Source of the DNA: Bacteroides sp.
GTDB taxonomy: Bacteria; Bacteroidota; Bacteroidia; Bacteroidales; Muribaculaceae
NCBI GenBank assembly: GCA_014801235.1
Contig: JAAVEM010000017.1
Coordinates: 16,963 to 57,002, forward strand
DNA: 40,040 bases
Direction of reading: 5' to 3'
In this document: positions 18,298 through 28,730 of the stretch, piece by piece
How positions within the stretch are numbered: the first letter of the stretch is position 1
How the letters are laid out: every line of letters begins with the position of its first letter
Notes under the pieces: model-generated
Told to the model about the DNA's origin: nothing
What the model saw: only the letters and a program-made list of their open reading frames with translations
Database searches by the model: none
Made by a program: the position numbers and the translations under genes

Positions 18298-20373
18298 TTA
18301 GTCGTTGTAGAATTTCAGGGTGTTGTTCTTGATGTCGGTTTTCTCCATCATGATGTCGAAGAAATTCTGAAGCACAGCCTGATTTCCAAACTGCTGGTTG
18401 TAGCGGGCTGCGTTTTCAAGATATTCGTAGGGACGAGATTCATTGTCTACGTCATAAACTACATATACATACACACCGTTGTTGCCTTTCACGGGACCGG
18501 TCACAACGCCTTTGGCAGTGACGGGCACCTGACCGAGCAACTGTGATTCCATCGCGCCGATGCCGGGGATGAACATCTGTCCGAAGGTGACGTCGGTTGA
18601 GTCAACATTGCTCTTCATGAGCTGAGCGTAGCCTGCAACGTCCTTAGCTTTGCCGGCGAACTGCTCGATGAGAGCCGCGCCCTTCTTCTCGTTGCGAACT
18701 TTCTCGGTGAGATCGTTACGAACGTCAGCGTCGGTTGCGGGGATATAGCCGGGTTTGAGGATGTCTTCAAGAGCAACGACAACGAGCAGGTCGTTCTGTC
18801 CGTCTTCGAGGATGGGTGAAATCTGTCCTTTCTTAGCGTCCATAGTCCACTTGACAGCGTTGCGGGTGTAGGGGAGGTTGCCGAGGTTGGCGCTGCTTGC
18901 AGTAACCATTGCGGGCTGAAGAGTGTAGCCGGCGCTGAGAGCCTTGGCGAAAGTGAGAGAATCAACCGATGAAACCGAACCGATGAAAGAAGCGAGATCG
19001 TCGTTGAGCTTGGCGATAGTCGCATCGGAAGGATATACCTGGTAAGAAATGGTTGCGTAGTCATAAAGGGTGACAGGCGCGCGCTTGGTGTTCACACGGA
19101 TAATGCGAGCGTTGTTTGCAGCGCTGTCGGCGATGAAGTATCCGTTTCCGGCTTCAAGGATGCGGGTCTTGATTTCATTGTCGGGAGCAGCTGCGAGTTC
19201 CTGCCAGAGGTCGGCTTGTCCACCCTGAACGCCATTCATTGCGAGCACTTCTTCAAATGATTTTCCTGAGTTGAGGGCGGTCATCACTGAATCAAGTCCG
19301 GCGGCGTCGCCCTGATAGTCGAGCATGTCGATGTTGATTGAGTCGACGGCGGTTTTCTTGCCGAGGAGCTTGGCGATGGTGTACTCGTCGTTGATGAATG
19401 AAATCATTTTAACGCTTCCGGCAACGCTGTCGGTCACGAATGATTTGATCTGAGGATTGGTTATTTTTGAAGATGCTTCAGTTACACGGTTCACGCCGAA
19501 GTTGCTGTCGCCGTTCACGGCATCAAGCTCGGGGGTGTTGGCAAGGCGCACGATAGTGGTGTCGACAAGGGTGCGGGCGGCAGCGATGTCTTCCTGAGAA
19601 GGAGCTACGTTTACAGAGATGTATTTAACTCGACGCACTTCGTCTTTCAGCTTGTAGAGCTCTTTGTCTTTATTGTACTGAGCCTTTATTTCGCTGTCGC
19701 TGACGGGATATTCGTCATTGGGCAGCTCGGCATAGCTTTTGTGGGCGTAGGCGATGTGGCTTGTAGAAGCGTTGCCGTCATAGTAAGCGCGGGCGTCGAG
19801 GTCGTTTGCCACAAGCGCTCCCATGAGCATTGACTGGAATTTCTGCTGCTTCAGCAATTTTTCCATCTGCTGCTCCTGATTGAGCCAGAGAGCCTGAGCC
19901 TGCTGCACGTATTCAGCGGGAACGTCGCCGAATTTTGCGGGATTGTAGGCGAGGTCATATATGTCGCGGGGTGACTGGAAGCCCATCTGCTGAGCAAATT
20001 GAAGCATTGCGTAGTGAGGACGGCTTCCCAACATAGCCTCGGTTAGCTCGCTGTTGGTAACCTCGATTCCGAGGGCTTCCATCTCGTCGTTTACGATTTG
20101 TTCCTGAATCATGCCATAGAGCACGCTCTGTTGCAATTGCGCCGGGTCAATCTTTGCGTTTTGCTGCTGATATTGCTGGTTGGCGCTTTCATAGCGGCGC
20201 TGGAATTCCTGAATGTCGATTTTGTGGTTGCCTACTTTGGCGATGGTGGTTCCGTCGCCGAACAGAGTGCGGCCAGAAGTGAAGAAGTCACCGATGATGA
20301 ATGCCAAAAGTGCAAGACCAACAACGATGAGAAGCAGAGTCGATCTCTTGCGGATTTTTTCAAGTGTTGCCAT
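18298..20373 (-). CDS. PpiD-like peptidylprolyl isomerase (SurA N-terminal domain)
   Basis: 691 aa; MATLEKIRKRSTLLLIVVGLALLAFIIGDF anchor, SurA_N-like region, PPIase-like domains. Confidence 0.85.
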   Translation of the reverse strand: MATLEKIRKRSTLLLIVVGLALLAFIIGDFFTSGRTLFGDGTTIAKVGNHKIDIQEFQRRYESANQQYQQQNAKIDPAQLQQSVLYGMIQEQIVNDEMEALGIEVTNSELTEAMLGSRPHYAMLQFAQQMGFQSPRDIYDLAYNPAKFGDVPAEYVQQAQALWLNQEQQMEKLLKQQKFQSMLMGALVANDLDARAYYDGNASTSHIAYAHKSYAELPNDEYPVSDSEIKAQYNKDKELYKLKDEVRRVKYISVNVAPSQEDIAAARTLVDTTIVRLANTPELDAVNGDSNFGVNRVTEASSKITNPQIKSFVTDSVAGSVKMISFINDEYTIAKLLGKKTAVDSINIDMLDYQGDAAGLDSVMTALNSGKSFEEVLAMNGVQGGQADLWQELAAAPDNEIKTRILEAGNGYFIADSAANNARIIRVNTKRAPVTLYDYATISYQVYPSDATIAKLNDDLASFIGSVSSVDSLTFAKALSAGYTLQPAMVTASSANLGNLPYTRNAVKWTMDAKKGQISPILEDGQNDLLVVVALEDILKPGYIPATDADVRNDLTEKVRNEKKGAALIEQFAGKAKDVAGYAQLMKSNVDSTDVTFGQMFIPGIGAMESQLLGQVPVTAKGVVTGPVKGNNGVYVYVVYDVDNESRPYEYLENAARYNQQFGNQAVLQNFFDIMMEKTDIKNNTLKFYND

Positions 20374-20593
20374 TTATTGCTTTGTGTTTTTAATTTTGTT
20401 TTCTGGTAATTAACGAGTTACGGCAATGCGAACAGGCACATTGCGGTAAAGTCGCACAAAGATACAAAATTATTTGTAAATAATCATTGTCAATCAAGTA
20501 TTTTAAACGGTGTTACAATGATAAATATTTGCAATGAGGGTGGAAAATTTTGGCTTTGTTGCTCGGATTGAAGTTTATGCCACGGATTTTGGT

Positions 20594-20601
20594 TATCTTT
20601 G
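20594..20601 (+). promoter_or_regulatory. -7 element TATCTTTG upstream of sdaA
   Basis: Matches TAnnTTTG; start codon about 28 nt downstream. Confidence 0.55.
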
Positions 20602-20628
20602 CCGCAAGGCATTTTTATATCAAGGAAA

Positions 20629-21837
20629 ATGAAGTCAATAAAAGAGCTCTTCCGCATAGGCAGAGGTCCGTCGAGCAGTCATACGATGGGACCGAGAATC
20701 GCCTCGGAAATGTTTCAGAAGCGTCATCCCGACGCTGCAAAATTTGAGGTGACCCTTTATGGCAGTCTTGCCGCTACCGGGAAGGGGCACTTGACCGACG
20801 TGGCGATAACCGAGACGTTGGAGCCTCACGGCGAGGTGAATATTTTGTGGCAGCCTCATGTGTTTCTGCCCTATCATCCTAACGGAATGAACTTTAAGGC
20901 TTATGACCGGGAGGGGATATTGCTTGAGGACTGGACGGTGTATAGCGTGGGCGGCGGCGCTCTTGCCGAGGAGGGGTCGAAAGTGCTTGAAACGCCTGAC
21001 CTGTATGAAATGACCCACCTGACTGAGATTCTGTCGTGGTGTGAGAAGACGGGGCGTAGCTACTGGGAGTATGTGCTTCAGTGCGAGGGTCCCGACTTGT
21101 GGGATTTCCTTGCCGAGGTGTGGAAAACGATGCGCGAAGCCGTGGAGCGCGGTCTTGACGAGGAGGGGGTGCTTCCCGGTCCGCTCAATCTTAGACGCAA
21201 GGCTTCGGAATATTATATCAAGGCACGCGGATTCAGGGACAATGTGCGTTCACGCGGGCTGGTGTTTGCCTATGCGCTCGCAGTGAGCGAGGTCAACGCC
21301 TCGGGAGGCTGTATAGTGACGGCGCCCACTTGTGGTTCCTGCGGGGTGCTTCCCGCGGTGCTCTATCATTTGCAGAAGAGCCGGGAGTTCAGCGATATGC
21401 GCGTGCTCAGGGCGCTTGCCACCGCCGGGCTAATCGGGAATATCGTGAAGCAAAATGCTTCTATATCGGGCGCCGAGGCGGGATGTCAGGCTGAAATCGG
21501 GGTGGCGTGTTCGATGGCTGCTGCGGCAGCCTCGCAGTTGTTTGGCGGGAGTCCCGCCCAGATTGAATATGCCGCCGAGATGGGACTTGAGCATCATCTG
21601 GGGATGACGTGTGACCCGGTTTGCGGCATGGTGCAGATTCCGTGCATAGAGCGAAATGCTTATGCGGCGGCGCGAGCTCTTGACTCAAACACTTATGCGG
21701 CGTTTACCGACGGCACTCACCGGGTGTCGTTTGACAGAGTGGTGGAGGTTATGAAGCAGACGGGGCATGACCTGCCTTCGCTGTATAAAGAGACGAGCGA
21801 GGGAGGACTTGCCAAGAATTACAGGCAGATGGAGTGA
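20629..21837 (+). CDS. sdaA: L-serine ammonia-lyase
   Basis: MKSIKELFRIGRGPSSSHTMGP..., ASGGCIVTAPTCGSCGVLPAVLYHL, GAEAGCQAEIGVACSMAAAA. Confidence 0.93.
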   Translation: MKSIKELFRIGRGPSSSHTMGPRIASEMFQKRHPDAAKFEVTLYGSLAATGKGHLTDVAITETLEPHGEVNILWQPHVFLPYHPNGMNFKAYDREGILLEDWTVYSVGGGALAEEGSKVLETPDLYEMTHLTEILSWCEKTGRSYWEYVLQCEGPDLWDFLAEVWKTMREAVERGLDEEGVLPGPLNLRRKASEYYIKARGFRDNVRSRGLVFAYALAVSEVNASGGCIVTAPTCGSCGVLPAVLYHLQKSREFSDMRVLRALATAGLIGNIVKQNASISGAEAGCQAEIGVACSMAAAAASQLFGGSPAQIEYAAEMGLEHHLGMTCDPVCGMVQIPCIERNAYAAARALDSNTYAAFTDGTHRVSFDRVVEVMKQTGHDLPSLYKETSEGGLAKNYRQME

Positions 21838-21848
21838 GCCGTTCCCGG

Positions 21849-22085
21849 CTATTCGCCGGCATAGGAAAGCACAACGGGGCTTTCGACGTCAACGCCAAAT
21901 TCTTTTGCTTTGGTGAGGATTGCTTTAGCGAGTTTCGGTTTCAGCTCCTCGGGGCAATAGCGGAAGTAGGCTTCGGCGGCGCGCACATGGGCGGCGTCGG
22001 GCATGGGGTATTCACGTCTTTCGGGCAGCCCGAACACTGAATCGGGGAGCTCTTTCTTTTCTTGATAGGTGAGTCGATCGTTCAT
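21849..22085 (-). CDS. Small conserved hypothetical protein
   Basis: 78 aa, MNDRLTYQEKKELPDSVFGLPERREYPMPDAAHVRAAEAYFRYCPEELKPKLAKAILTKAKEFG; coherent soluble sequence, resembles DUF6582-type proteins. Confidence 0.65.
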   Translation of the reverse strand: MNDRLTYQEKKELPDSVFGLPERREYPMPDAAHVRAAEAYFRYCPEELKPKLAKAILTKAKEFGVDVESPVVLSYAGE

Positions 22086-22204
22086 AATATTAAGATTTGA
22101 AAAAAAATGTGTGTGTCATCTTACAAATAAACAAGCTGCGACGGGCTAATGTTTTTGCTGAAAATTATTATCTTTGCGTTTATATTAACAATGAAAAAGT
22201 GCTT

Positions 22205-22756
22205 ATGGACCATATAAAGCAAGTTGCCAGCAGGCTTAGAGGACTCCGCGACGCTCTTGAGATAACAGTCGAAGAAATGAGTGAAAAATGTGGGGTTGAC
22301 GTTTCAACTTTCGAGAAGTATGAGAAAGGGGAGGTTGATATCCCGGTGAGTCTGCTCTATAAAATAGCGGCTGAATATGGGGTGGAGATGACGGCGCTTC
22401 TCTTTGGCGAGGAACCGAAGATGTCGGCTTATTACGTCACCCGCTCAGGCAAGGGAGTGAAGGTTGAACGAACCAAGGCTTACAGCTATCAGGACATAGC
22501 CGCCGGTTTCCGCAACCGCAACATGGCACCGTTTATTGTGACAGTAGAACCCTCGGGCGAGGAGAGCCATATCGTGTTCAACACTCATGAGGGTCAGGAA
22601 TTCAATTATATGCTTGAGGGGGAGCTTGAAATTTCGGTAGGCGGCAAGTCGACGCGACTCCATGCGGGCGACAGCATAATGTTTGACTCTCGATTGCCCC
22701 ACGGTTTCCGCGCGCTGGGTGACAAAGCCGCCCGATTCATAGCCATAATCTCCTAA
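22205..22756 (+). CDS. XRE-family regulator with C-terminal cupin domain
   Basis: Start refined to MDHIKQVASRLRGLRDAL; HTH region plus cupin_2 (LEGELEISVGGKSTRLHAGDSIMFDSRLPHGFRA). Confidence 0.85.
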   Translation: MDHIKQVASRLRGLRDALEITVEEMSEKCGVDVSTFEKYEKGEVDIPVSLLYKIAAEYGVEMTALLFGEEPKMSAYYVTRSGKGVKVERTKAYSYQDIAAGFRNRNMAPFIVTVEPSGEESHIVFNTHEGQEFNYMLEGELEISVGGKSTRLHAGDSIMFDSRLPHGFRALGDKAARFIAIIS

Positions 22757-22783
22757 TCCCTAACTTCTACAGTCTATAACAAT

Positions 22784-24466
22784 ATGCTTGAAAGATTTCT
22801 TGATAAAACCGTTTTCGATTCCTATGAGGATTTCATGGAGAACTTCCATGTGAATGTTCCTGAAAATTTTAATTTCGGATATGACGTGGTTGACGCATGG
22901 GCAGCTGAGGCTCCCGACAAGCCTGCGTTGCTGTGGACCAATGACAAGGGTGAGAAAATCCAGTTCACATTTGCCGACATTAAGAGGGAGAGTGACAAGA
23001 CGGCGTCGTTCCTGAGTTCGCTCGGCATCGGCAAGGGCGACATGGTGATGCTGATTCTGAAACGCCACTATCAATTCTGGTTTTCAATCATAGCGCTGCA
23101 CAAGCTCGGCGCCACCGTTATTCCCGCCACCCACCTGCTGACGGAAAAGGATATCATCTATCGCTGCAAGATGGCTGGAATAAAGGCTATCATCGCTACG
23201 GGCGACAAGGTGGTGGTCGATCATATAGAGAAGGCTCTTCCGTCGTGTCCCACTCTGAAGGCTTTGATTTCGACGGGACCGCTTATTCCTGACGGATGGT
23301 ATGATTTCAACAAGTCGATAGAAGAAGCCGAGCCTTGGGAGAGACCTGCCGAGGTCAACACCAACGAGGATGTGTCGCTGCTCTATTTTACGTCAGGCAC
23401 TACAGGCGAGCCTAAGATGGTGGCTCATGACTTCACTTATCCGTTGGGGCATATCATCACTGCGTCATATTGGCATAATCTGCACGAGGACAGCCTGCAC
23501 CTCACTCTTGCCGACACCGGCTGGGGCAAAGCGGTGTGGGGCAAACTGTATGGGCAGTGGATTGCCGGCGCCAACGTGTTTGTTTATGATTTCGAGAAAT
23601 TCGAGCCGGTCGACGTGCTCCACATGATTCATAACTATGGCATCACGTCGTTTTGCGCTCCTCCCACGGTGTTCCGTTTCCTGATTCGCGAGGATCTGTC
23701 GAAGTTTGACCTGTCGACGCTTAAATATTGCACCATAGCCGGCGAGGCTCTCAACCCGAGCGTGTATGAGGAGTGGCTGAAGCTTACCGGAATAAAACTG
23801 ATGGAGGGTTTCGGGCAGACTGAAACCACACTTACAATCGCAACTTATCCGTGGCTTGAGCCGAAGCCCGGGTCGATGGGCAAGAAGGGTCCCGAGTATG
23901 ACATTGACCTTATAGCTCCCGACGGCAGACCGGTTGAGGATGGCGAGCAGGGGGAAATTGTGGTTCATCTCGACGGCAAGAAACGTCCGCTCGGGTTGTT
24001 TAAAGAGTATCTCCATGACGAGCGTCTCACTCACCAGGCTTGCCATGACGGACTGTATCACACGGGCGATGTCGCCTGGCGCGATGAGGACGGCTATTTC
24101 TGGTTTGTGGGCAGAACTGACGATGTTATAAAATCATCGGGCTACCGCATCGGTCCGTTTGAGGTGGAGAGCGCGCTGATGACTCATCCTGCCGTGGTCG
24201 AGTGCGCCATTACCGGTGTCCCCGACGATATCCGCGGTCAGGTAGTTAAGGCGACTATCGTGCTCGCCAAGGATTACGAGAAACGCGCTGAGGATGACGC
24301 CGCTGTTCTGATTAAAGAGATTCAGGATCATGTGAAGCGAGTGACCGCTCCTTATAAATATCCGCGCATAGTGGAGTTTGTGAAGGAATTGCCTAAGACG
24401 ATAAGCGGTAAGATTCGCCGTGTGGCAATCAGAAATAACGGCGAGGACAGTAACGAAAAGAAGTGA
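22784..24466 (+). CDS. AMP-binding acyl-CoA synthetase (acetyl/medium-chain type)
   Basis: 560 aa; YFTSGTTGEPKMV, MEGFGQTETT, YFWFVGRTDDVIKSSGYRIGPFEVE, PKTISGKIRR. Confidence 0.9.
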   Translation: MLERFLDKTVFDSYEDFMENFHVNVPENFNFGYDVVDAWAAEAPDKPALLWTNDKGEKIQFTFADIKRESDKTASFLSSLGIGKGDMVMLILKRHYQFWFSIIALHKLGATVIPATHLLTEKDIIYRCKMAGIKAIIATGDKVVVDHIEKALPSCPTLKALISTGPLIPDGWYDFNKSIEEAEPWERPAEVNTNEDVSLLYFTSGTTGEPKMVAHDFTYPLGHIITASYWHNLHEDSLHLTLADTGWGKAVWGKLYGQWIAGANVFVYDFEKFEPVDVLHMIHNYGITSFCAPPTVFRFLIREDLSKFDLSTLKYCTIAGEALNPSVYEEWLKLTGIKLMEGFGQTETTLTIATYPWLEPKPGSMGKKGPEYDIDLIAPDGRPVEDGEQGEIVVHLDGKKRPLGLFKEYLHDERLTHQACHDGLYHTGDVAWRDEDGYFWFVGRTDDVIKSSGYRIGPFEVESALMTHPAVVECAITGVPDDIRGQVVKATIVLAKDYEKRAEDDAAVLIKEIQDHVKRVTAPYKYPRIVEFVKELPKTISGKIRRVAIRNNGEDSNEKK

Positions 24467-24469
24467 ACG

Positions 24470-25561
24470 ATGGGTATGCTAAGATATAGCCGCGTGGCGA
24501 TAAAGATAGGTTCCAATGTGCTTACCCGCACTGACGGCTCGCTCGATTTCACCCGCATGTCGGCTATTGTCGATCAGGTGGCTGATTTGCGACGTCAGGG
24601 CGTGAAGGTGATAATGATTTCATCGGGCGCCGTAGCGTCGGGGCGCAGCGAACTGCGTCTTACGCAAAATCTTGACTCGGTTTCTGCCCGTCAGCTTTAT
24701 TCTGCCGTGGGACAGGCAAAGCTCATCAATCGATATTTTGAGCTTTTTCGTGAGCATGGCATGGCTTGCGGACAGATTCTGACCACGAAGGAGAATTTCT
24801 CCACGCGCCGCCACTATCTCAACCAGCGCCATTGCATGGAGGTGATGCTTGACAATGACGTGATTCCGATTGTGAATGAGAATGACACGGTGTCGGTCAC
24901 CGAGCTGATGTTTACCGACAATGATGAATTGTCGGGGCTCATAGCGTCGATGATGGACATGCAGGCGCTGATTATATTGAGCAATATCGACGGGGTTTAT
25001 ACGGGCGATCCAAAACTGCCCGACTCGAAGCTGATTACTGACATAAGGCGTTCTTCCGACGCTGAACAATATATATCGGAGTCGCGCTCATCTTTGGGCA
25101 GGGGCGGAATGATAACCAAATACCGCATAGCGACGAAGGTTGCCGAAGAGGGTATCGCAGTGATGATTGCCAACGGCAAGCGGCCGAATATTCTCGTCGA
25201 CCTTTTGCTGGGCGATGATGAGAACTCGGTTCCCCACACATTGTTTCATCCGGCGCCTGAAGCGGCTTCGGGCATGAAGAAGTGGATAGCCCACAGCGAG
25301 GACTTCGCCAAGGGAACTGTTGTCATAAATGACGGGGCGGTGGAGGCTCTGCGCTCTCCGTCGCGCGCAAGCCTGCTTCCCGTAGGAGTTATCGCCGTCG
25401 AGGGGAATTTTGACGAGGGCGACATCGTGAGGGTCTGTGACAGCCGCGGCGAGTCGGTTGCTTGGGGACGCGCGGGCTATAATTCGGCAACCGCAGTCTC
25501 GCTTATAGGGCAACGTGATTCAAAACCGTTGATTCACACTGACTATCTGTATATTGATTAA
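24470..25561 (+). CDS. proB: Glutamate 5-kinase with PUA domain
   Basis: 363 aa; VAIKIGSNVLTR, VIMISSGAVASGR, PIVNENDTVSV, GRGGMITKYRIA. Confidence 0.94.
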   Translation: MGMLRYSRVAIKIGSNVLTRTDGSLDFTRMSAIVDQVADLRRQGVKVIMISSGAVASGRSELRLTQNLDSVSARQLYSAVGQAKLINRYFELFREHGMACGQILTTKENFSTRRHYLNQRHCMEVMLDNDVIPIVNENDTVSVTELMFTDNDELSGLIASMMDMQALIILSNIDGVYTGDPKLPDSKLITDIRRSSDAEQYISESRSSLGRGGMITKYRIATKVAEEGIAVMIANGKRPNILVDLLLGDDENSVPHTLFHPAPEAASGMKKWIAHSEDFAKGTVVINDGAVEALRSPSRASLLPVGVIAVEGNFDEGDIVRVCDSRGESVAWGRAGYNSATAVSLIGQRDSKPLIHTDYLYID

Positions 25562-25577
25562 TATTGAAAAAACTATA

Positions 25578-26123
25578 ATGATGAAACGATTTACAATTCT
25601 ATTTGCGTTGGCGTTGTTTGTTGTCAGCGCTATCGGCGCTGCCGAGAAACTTACCGGCGCTAATAATGTGAAATTCGGCTGGAAGTCGGCTCGATGCATC
25701 GAGGCTATAGGTGATGTTCCCAGAAAGAAAACTGTTGATGAGGGACTTGAAAAGAAGTTTTCTTATTCTCCCGCCCGCTGGGGCCGCATTGACTGGGACA
25801 GCTCGGTGCTCAACTTTTATAAGGACCGACTTTATCAAATAGGATTTTATAAGAAAACCGCCAATAATGACATGACTTCGTTTGAACAAGTCAAGGTGAT
25901 TCTGTCGGCAGCCTATGGCAAGGCTGTCGCTTTGAAAACAAAGGATTGCTTCATGTGGCGCTCGTCAAACGGAAATATCGCTATTCTCCAATATGCCGCT
26001 GAAGAGTCGGCAGGAAAAGTGACCGGCTATGCGACTTATCTCTATTTCATCGACAATAAGGAGGTCGAGAAGAAGGCTAAGGCGGTGGAAAAAGAGATGC
26101 ACGATATCATTAACGGAAAATGA
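25578..26123 (+). CDS. Hypothetical secreted protein between proB and proA
   Basis: Signal peptide MMKRFTILFALALFVVSAIGA; no family recognised; stop overlaps proA start (ATGA). Confidence 0.75.
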   Translation: MMKRFTILFALALFVVSAIGAAEKLTGANNVKFGWKSARCIEAIGDVPRKKTVDEGLEKKFSYSPARWGRIDWDSSVLNFYKDRLYQIGFYKKTANNDMTSFEQVKVILSAAYGKAVALKTKDCFMWRSSNGNIAILQYAAEESAGKVTGYATYLYFIDNKEVEKKAKAVEKEMHDIINGK

Positions 26124-27367
26124 TCATGGAGTCGATAAAGCCGGTTTTTCAATCGGCGCGGATGGCATCGCGTAGACTTGCGTTGCGTTCCGACGAGGAG
26201 ATATGCGGCATTATAAATGCGGTGGCTGACGCGACACTTGATAATATTTCAGGGATTCTTGCGGCAAACAGTTCAGACATGGACCGCATGGAGCCTGAGA
26301 ATCCGAAACGTGACCGATTGCTGCTGACCGAGGAGCGTATACGCGACATTGTGAGCGATATGCGGGCGGTGGCTTCGCTCCCTTCTCCGCTTGGCATCAC
26401 GCTGATGTCGAGCGAGCGTCCCAACGGATTGCGCATTGACAAGATCACAGTTCCGTTCGGGGTTATCGGCATCGTTTATGAAGCGCGTCCTAACGTGACC
26501 TTCGATGTGTTTTCTCTTTGCTTGAAAGCCGGAAGCGCATGCGTGCTGAAAGGGGGCTCCGACGCGTCGGCTACCAACGGTTTTGTGGTGTCGATGATGC
26601 GCGATGTCCTTGAGAAAAATGGCTGGGACTGTAATTGCGTTAATCTGCTTGACGGAGGGCATGAGGCTACCGGAGCGTTGCTTGGCGCGGTGGGTCTCGT
26701 GGATTTGATTATTCCGCGCGGATCAAAGGGGCTTATAGACTATGTGAGGGACAATGCGAAAGTTCCGGTGATTGAGACCGGAGCCGGAGTGTGTCACACG
26801 TATGTCCACGAGTCAGCCGACACGGCGATGGCTCGTGATATAGTTTTCAACGCCAAGACCCGAAGGGTTAGCGTGTGCAACGCGCTTGACTGTCTTGTGG
26901 TGGATCGCAGCCGGTTGGAGTCGCTTCCCGAGATATGCGGCAAACTCGCAGAAAAGCGTGTGATGATATTTGCCGACGAAGATTCATATGCTGCATTGGA
27001 AGGACGATATCCTTATCTGAATCATGCGGTGGACGAAGACTTCGGGCGTGAATGGCTCGACTATAAGATGTCGATAGCCACAGTCGACGGCTTGCGTGAC
27101 GGAATAGAATTCGTGAGCAACCACACTTCTCATCACAGCGAAGCTATCATTGCCGAAGATGAGGCGGCGCAGAACGCTTTCCTTAAGGAGATCGACGCGG
27201 CGTGTGTCTATGTGAACGCATCCACTGCATTTACCGACGGCGGACAGTTTGGGTTTGGAGCCGAGATAGGCATTTCGACTCAGAAGCTGCATGCCCGCGG
27301 ACCGATGGCACTCCCTGAAATCACTACCTATAAATATGTGGTGAGGGGGAACGGTCAGGTCAGATAA
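26120..27367 (+). CDS. proA: Glutamate-5-semialdehyde dehydrogenase
   Basis: 415 aa; GVIGIVYEARPNVTFDVFSLCLKAGSACVLKGGSDA, IPRGSKGLIDYV, IGISTQKLHARGPMAL. Confidence 0.95.
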   Translation: MIMESIKPVFQSARMASRRLALRSDEEICGIINAVADATLDNISGILAANSSDMDRMEPENPKRDRLLLTEERIRDIVSDMRAVASLPSPLGITLMSSERPNGLRIDKITVPFGVIGIVYEARPNVTFDVFSLCLKAGSACVLKGGSDASATNGFVVSMMRDVLEKNGWDCNCVNLLDGGHEATGALLGAVGLVDLIIPRGSKGLIDYVRDNAKVPVIETGAGVCHTYVHESADTAMARDIVFNAKTRRVSVCNALDCLVVDRSRLESLPEICGKLAEKRVMIFADEDSYAALEGRYPYLNHAVDEDFGREWLDYKMSIATVDGLRDGIEFVSNHTSHHSEAIIAEDEAAQNAFLKEIDAACVYVNASTAFTDGGQFGFGAEIGISTQKLHARGPMALPEITTYKYVVRGNGQVR

Positions 27368-28703
27368 TGTCGGGAGCCGTTTCGGGAAGATGGGCTGAAA
27401 GGATTCTCCAGTTCTGGGGGTAAAGATTGTTGGCTCGGTTGCCGAGATTCTTTACAAATCCAAGCGGCATTCCTTTATATTGAAGAAGTACAAATCCTCG
27501 GGGCGCGTCCTCGAGGATTATTGTTTCCCGACGCAGGTAGGCGATTGCTGTCGGATAGTCGACCTCGGCGACGGGAAATGCTTCGGGATTTAGCTCGGTG
27601 GATAGAGCCAACGCCTGTGAGGGGATGAAGTCGCGCCCTTTCAATGTCGCTATCTCGATAGCCGAGTAGACAATGTCGCAGGCTGATTTTATCGCGTCGG
27701 CTTCTTGCGACGGGATTGTGGCGATGACTTTGTCGTCGTTCAGTGAAAAAGAGAAACGGTCGGGGTTCAGGACATAGTTCCTGACTTCCTGAGGAATCTT
27801 AGTCTCTTTCTTCTGTGATTTTTTCTTGCCCTGCTTGGCGGCGAGTCTTGAGCCTGCCGACTCTCCCTCTTTTTTGAAAATAGCCACGGTCAACCCTTCG
27901 CCTCTGATTTTGCCGGGAAGAAAGTGGTGGCAATTTTCGCGTGTCACGATATTCCATTCTTCAGGGAAAGCGGGGTCGACGGCTTGGGCATCGAAGTTCT
28001 CAAGTATAAATTTGGCGATATCCTCGTTTTCAGCTCGGTTGAATGTGCACGTGGAGTAGATGAAATAGCCTCCGGGGCGCAGAGCTCCCCACAGGTTTTC
28101 GATGATTTCCCGCTGTCGCGCGGCGCATTCGTTCACTAATGCCGGGCTCCATTGGGCGACAGCCTCGGGGTCTTTTCTGAACATACCCTCGCCGGAACAG
28201 GGAACGTCGGCGGCGATTATGTCGAAAATCGCCCCGGTCTTGCGGAAACGCGCCGTGTCGCCGCGGGTGACGATTGCGCGTGGGTAGCCCCATTTGATGA
28301 TGTTTTCAGCAAGGATTTCCGCGCGCTGGAAAACATATTCGTTAGCCACCACAAGCGAGCCCTCGGGGAGCGAGTCGATTGCTGCGGTGGTTTTGCCGCC
28401 GGGAGCCGCGCAAGCGTCAAGGTAGTTGACGGGGGTGTCGCCGGCAAGCGACGCAACGATGTGGGAGTAGATCATCGACGATGCGTCCTGCACATAGTAT
28501 AGCCCCTGATGCATCGCCGGGTCAAAAGTGAATTGGCGGCGCTCGTCAAGATACATGCCCTGAGGGCACCATGGGACGGTGTCGGCGTTGTCGCGCGGAA
28601 GAATTTTTTTCTGCCGATTGAGCCTGACGCTGACCGATGGAGGGGACTGAAGCCCTTCTTTCAGTTCGTCAAATTCATAAGTGAAGCCTTCGGGTAGTTG
28701 CAT
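27360..28703 (-). CDS. RsmB/NOP-family rRNA (cytosine-C5) methyltransferase
   Basis: 447 aa; YLDACAAPGGKTTAAID, DVPCSGEGMFRKDP, YSTCTFNRAENE. Confidence 0.9.
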   Translation of the reverse strand: MQLPEGFTYEFDELKEGLQSPPSVSVRLNRQKKILPRDNADTVPWCPQGMYLDERRQFTFDPAMHQGLYYVQDASSMIYSHIVASLAGDTPVNYLDACAAPGGKTTAAIDSLPEGSLVVANEYVFQRAEILAENIIKWGYPRAIVTRGDTARFRKTGAIFDIIAADVPCSGEGMFRKDPEAVAQWSPALVNECAARQREIIENLWGALRPGGYFIYSTCTFNRAENEDIAKFILENFDAQAVDPAFPEEWNIVTRENCHHFLPGKIRGEGLTVAIFKKEGESAGSRLAAKQGKKKSQKKETKIPQEVRNYVLNPDRFSFSLNDDKVIATIPSQEADAIKSACDIVYSAIEIATLKGRDFIPSQALALSTELNPEAFPVAEVDYPTAIAYLRRETIILEDAPRGFVLLQYKGMPLGFVKNLGNRANNLYPQNWRILSAHLPETAPDII

Positions 28704-28730
28704 CGCCTGTTGTTTTTAGAGCCGGTTCCG

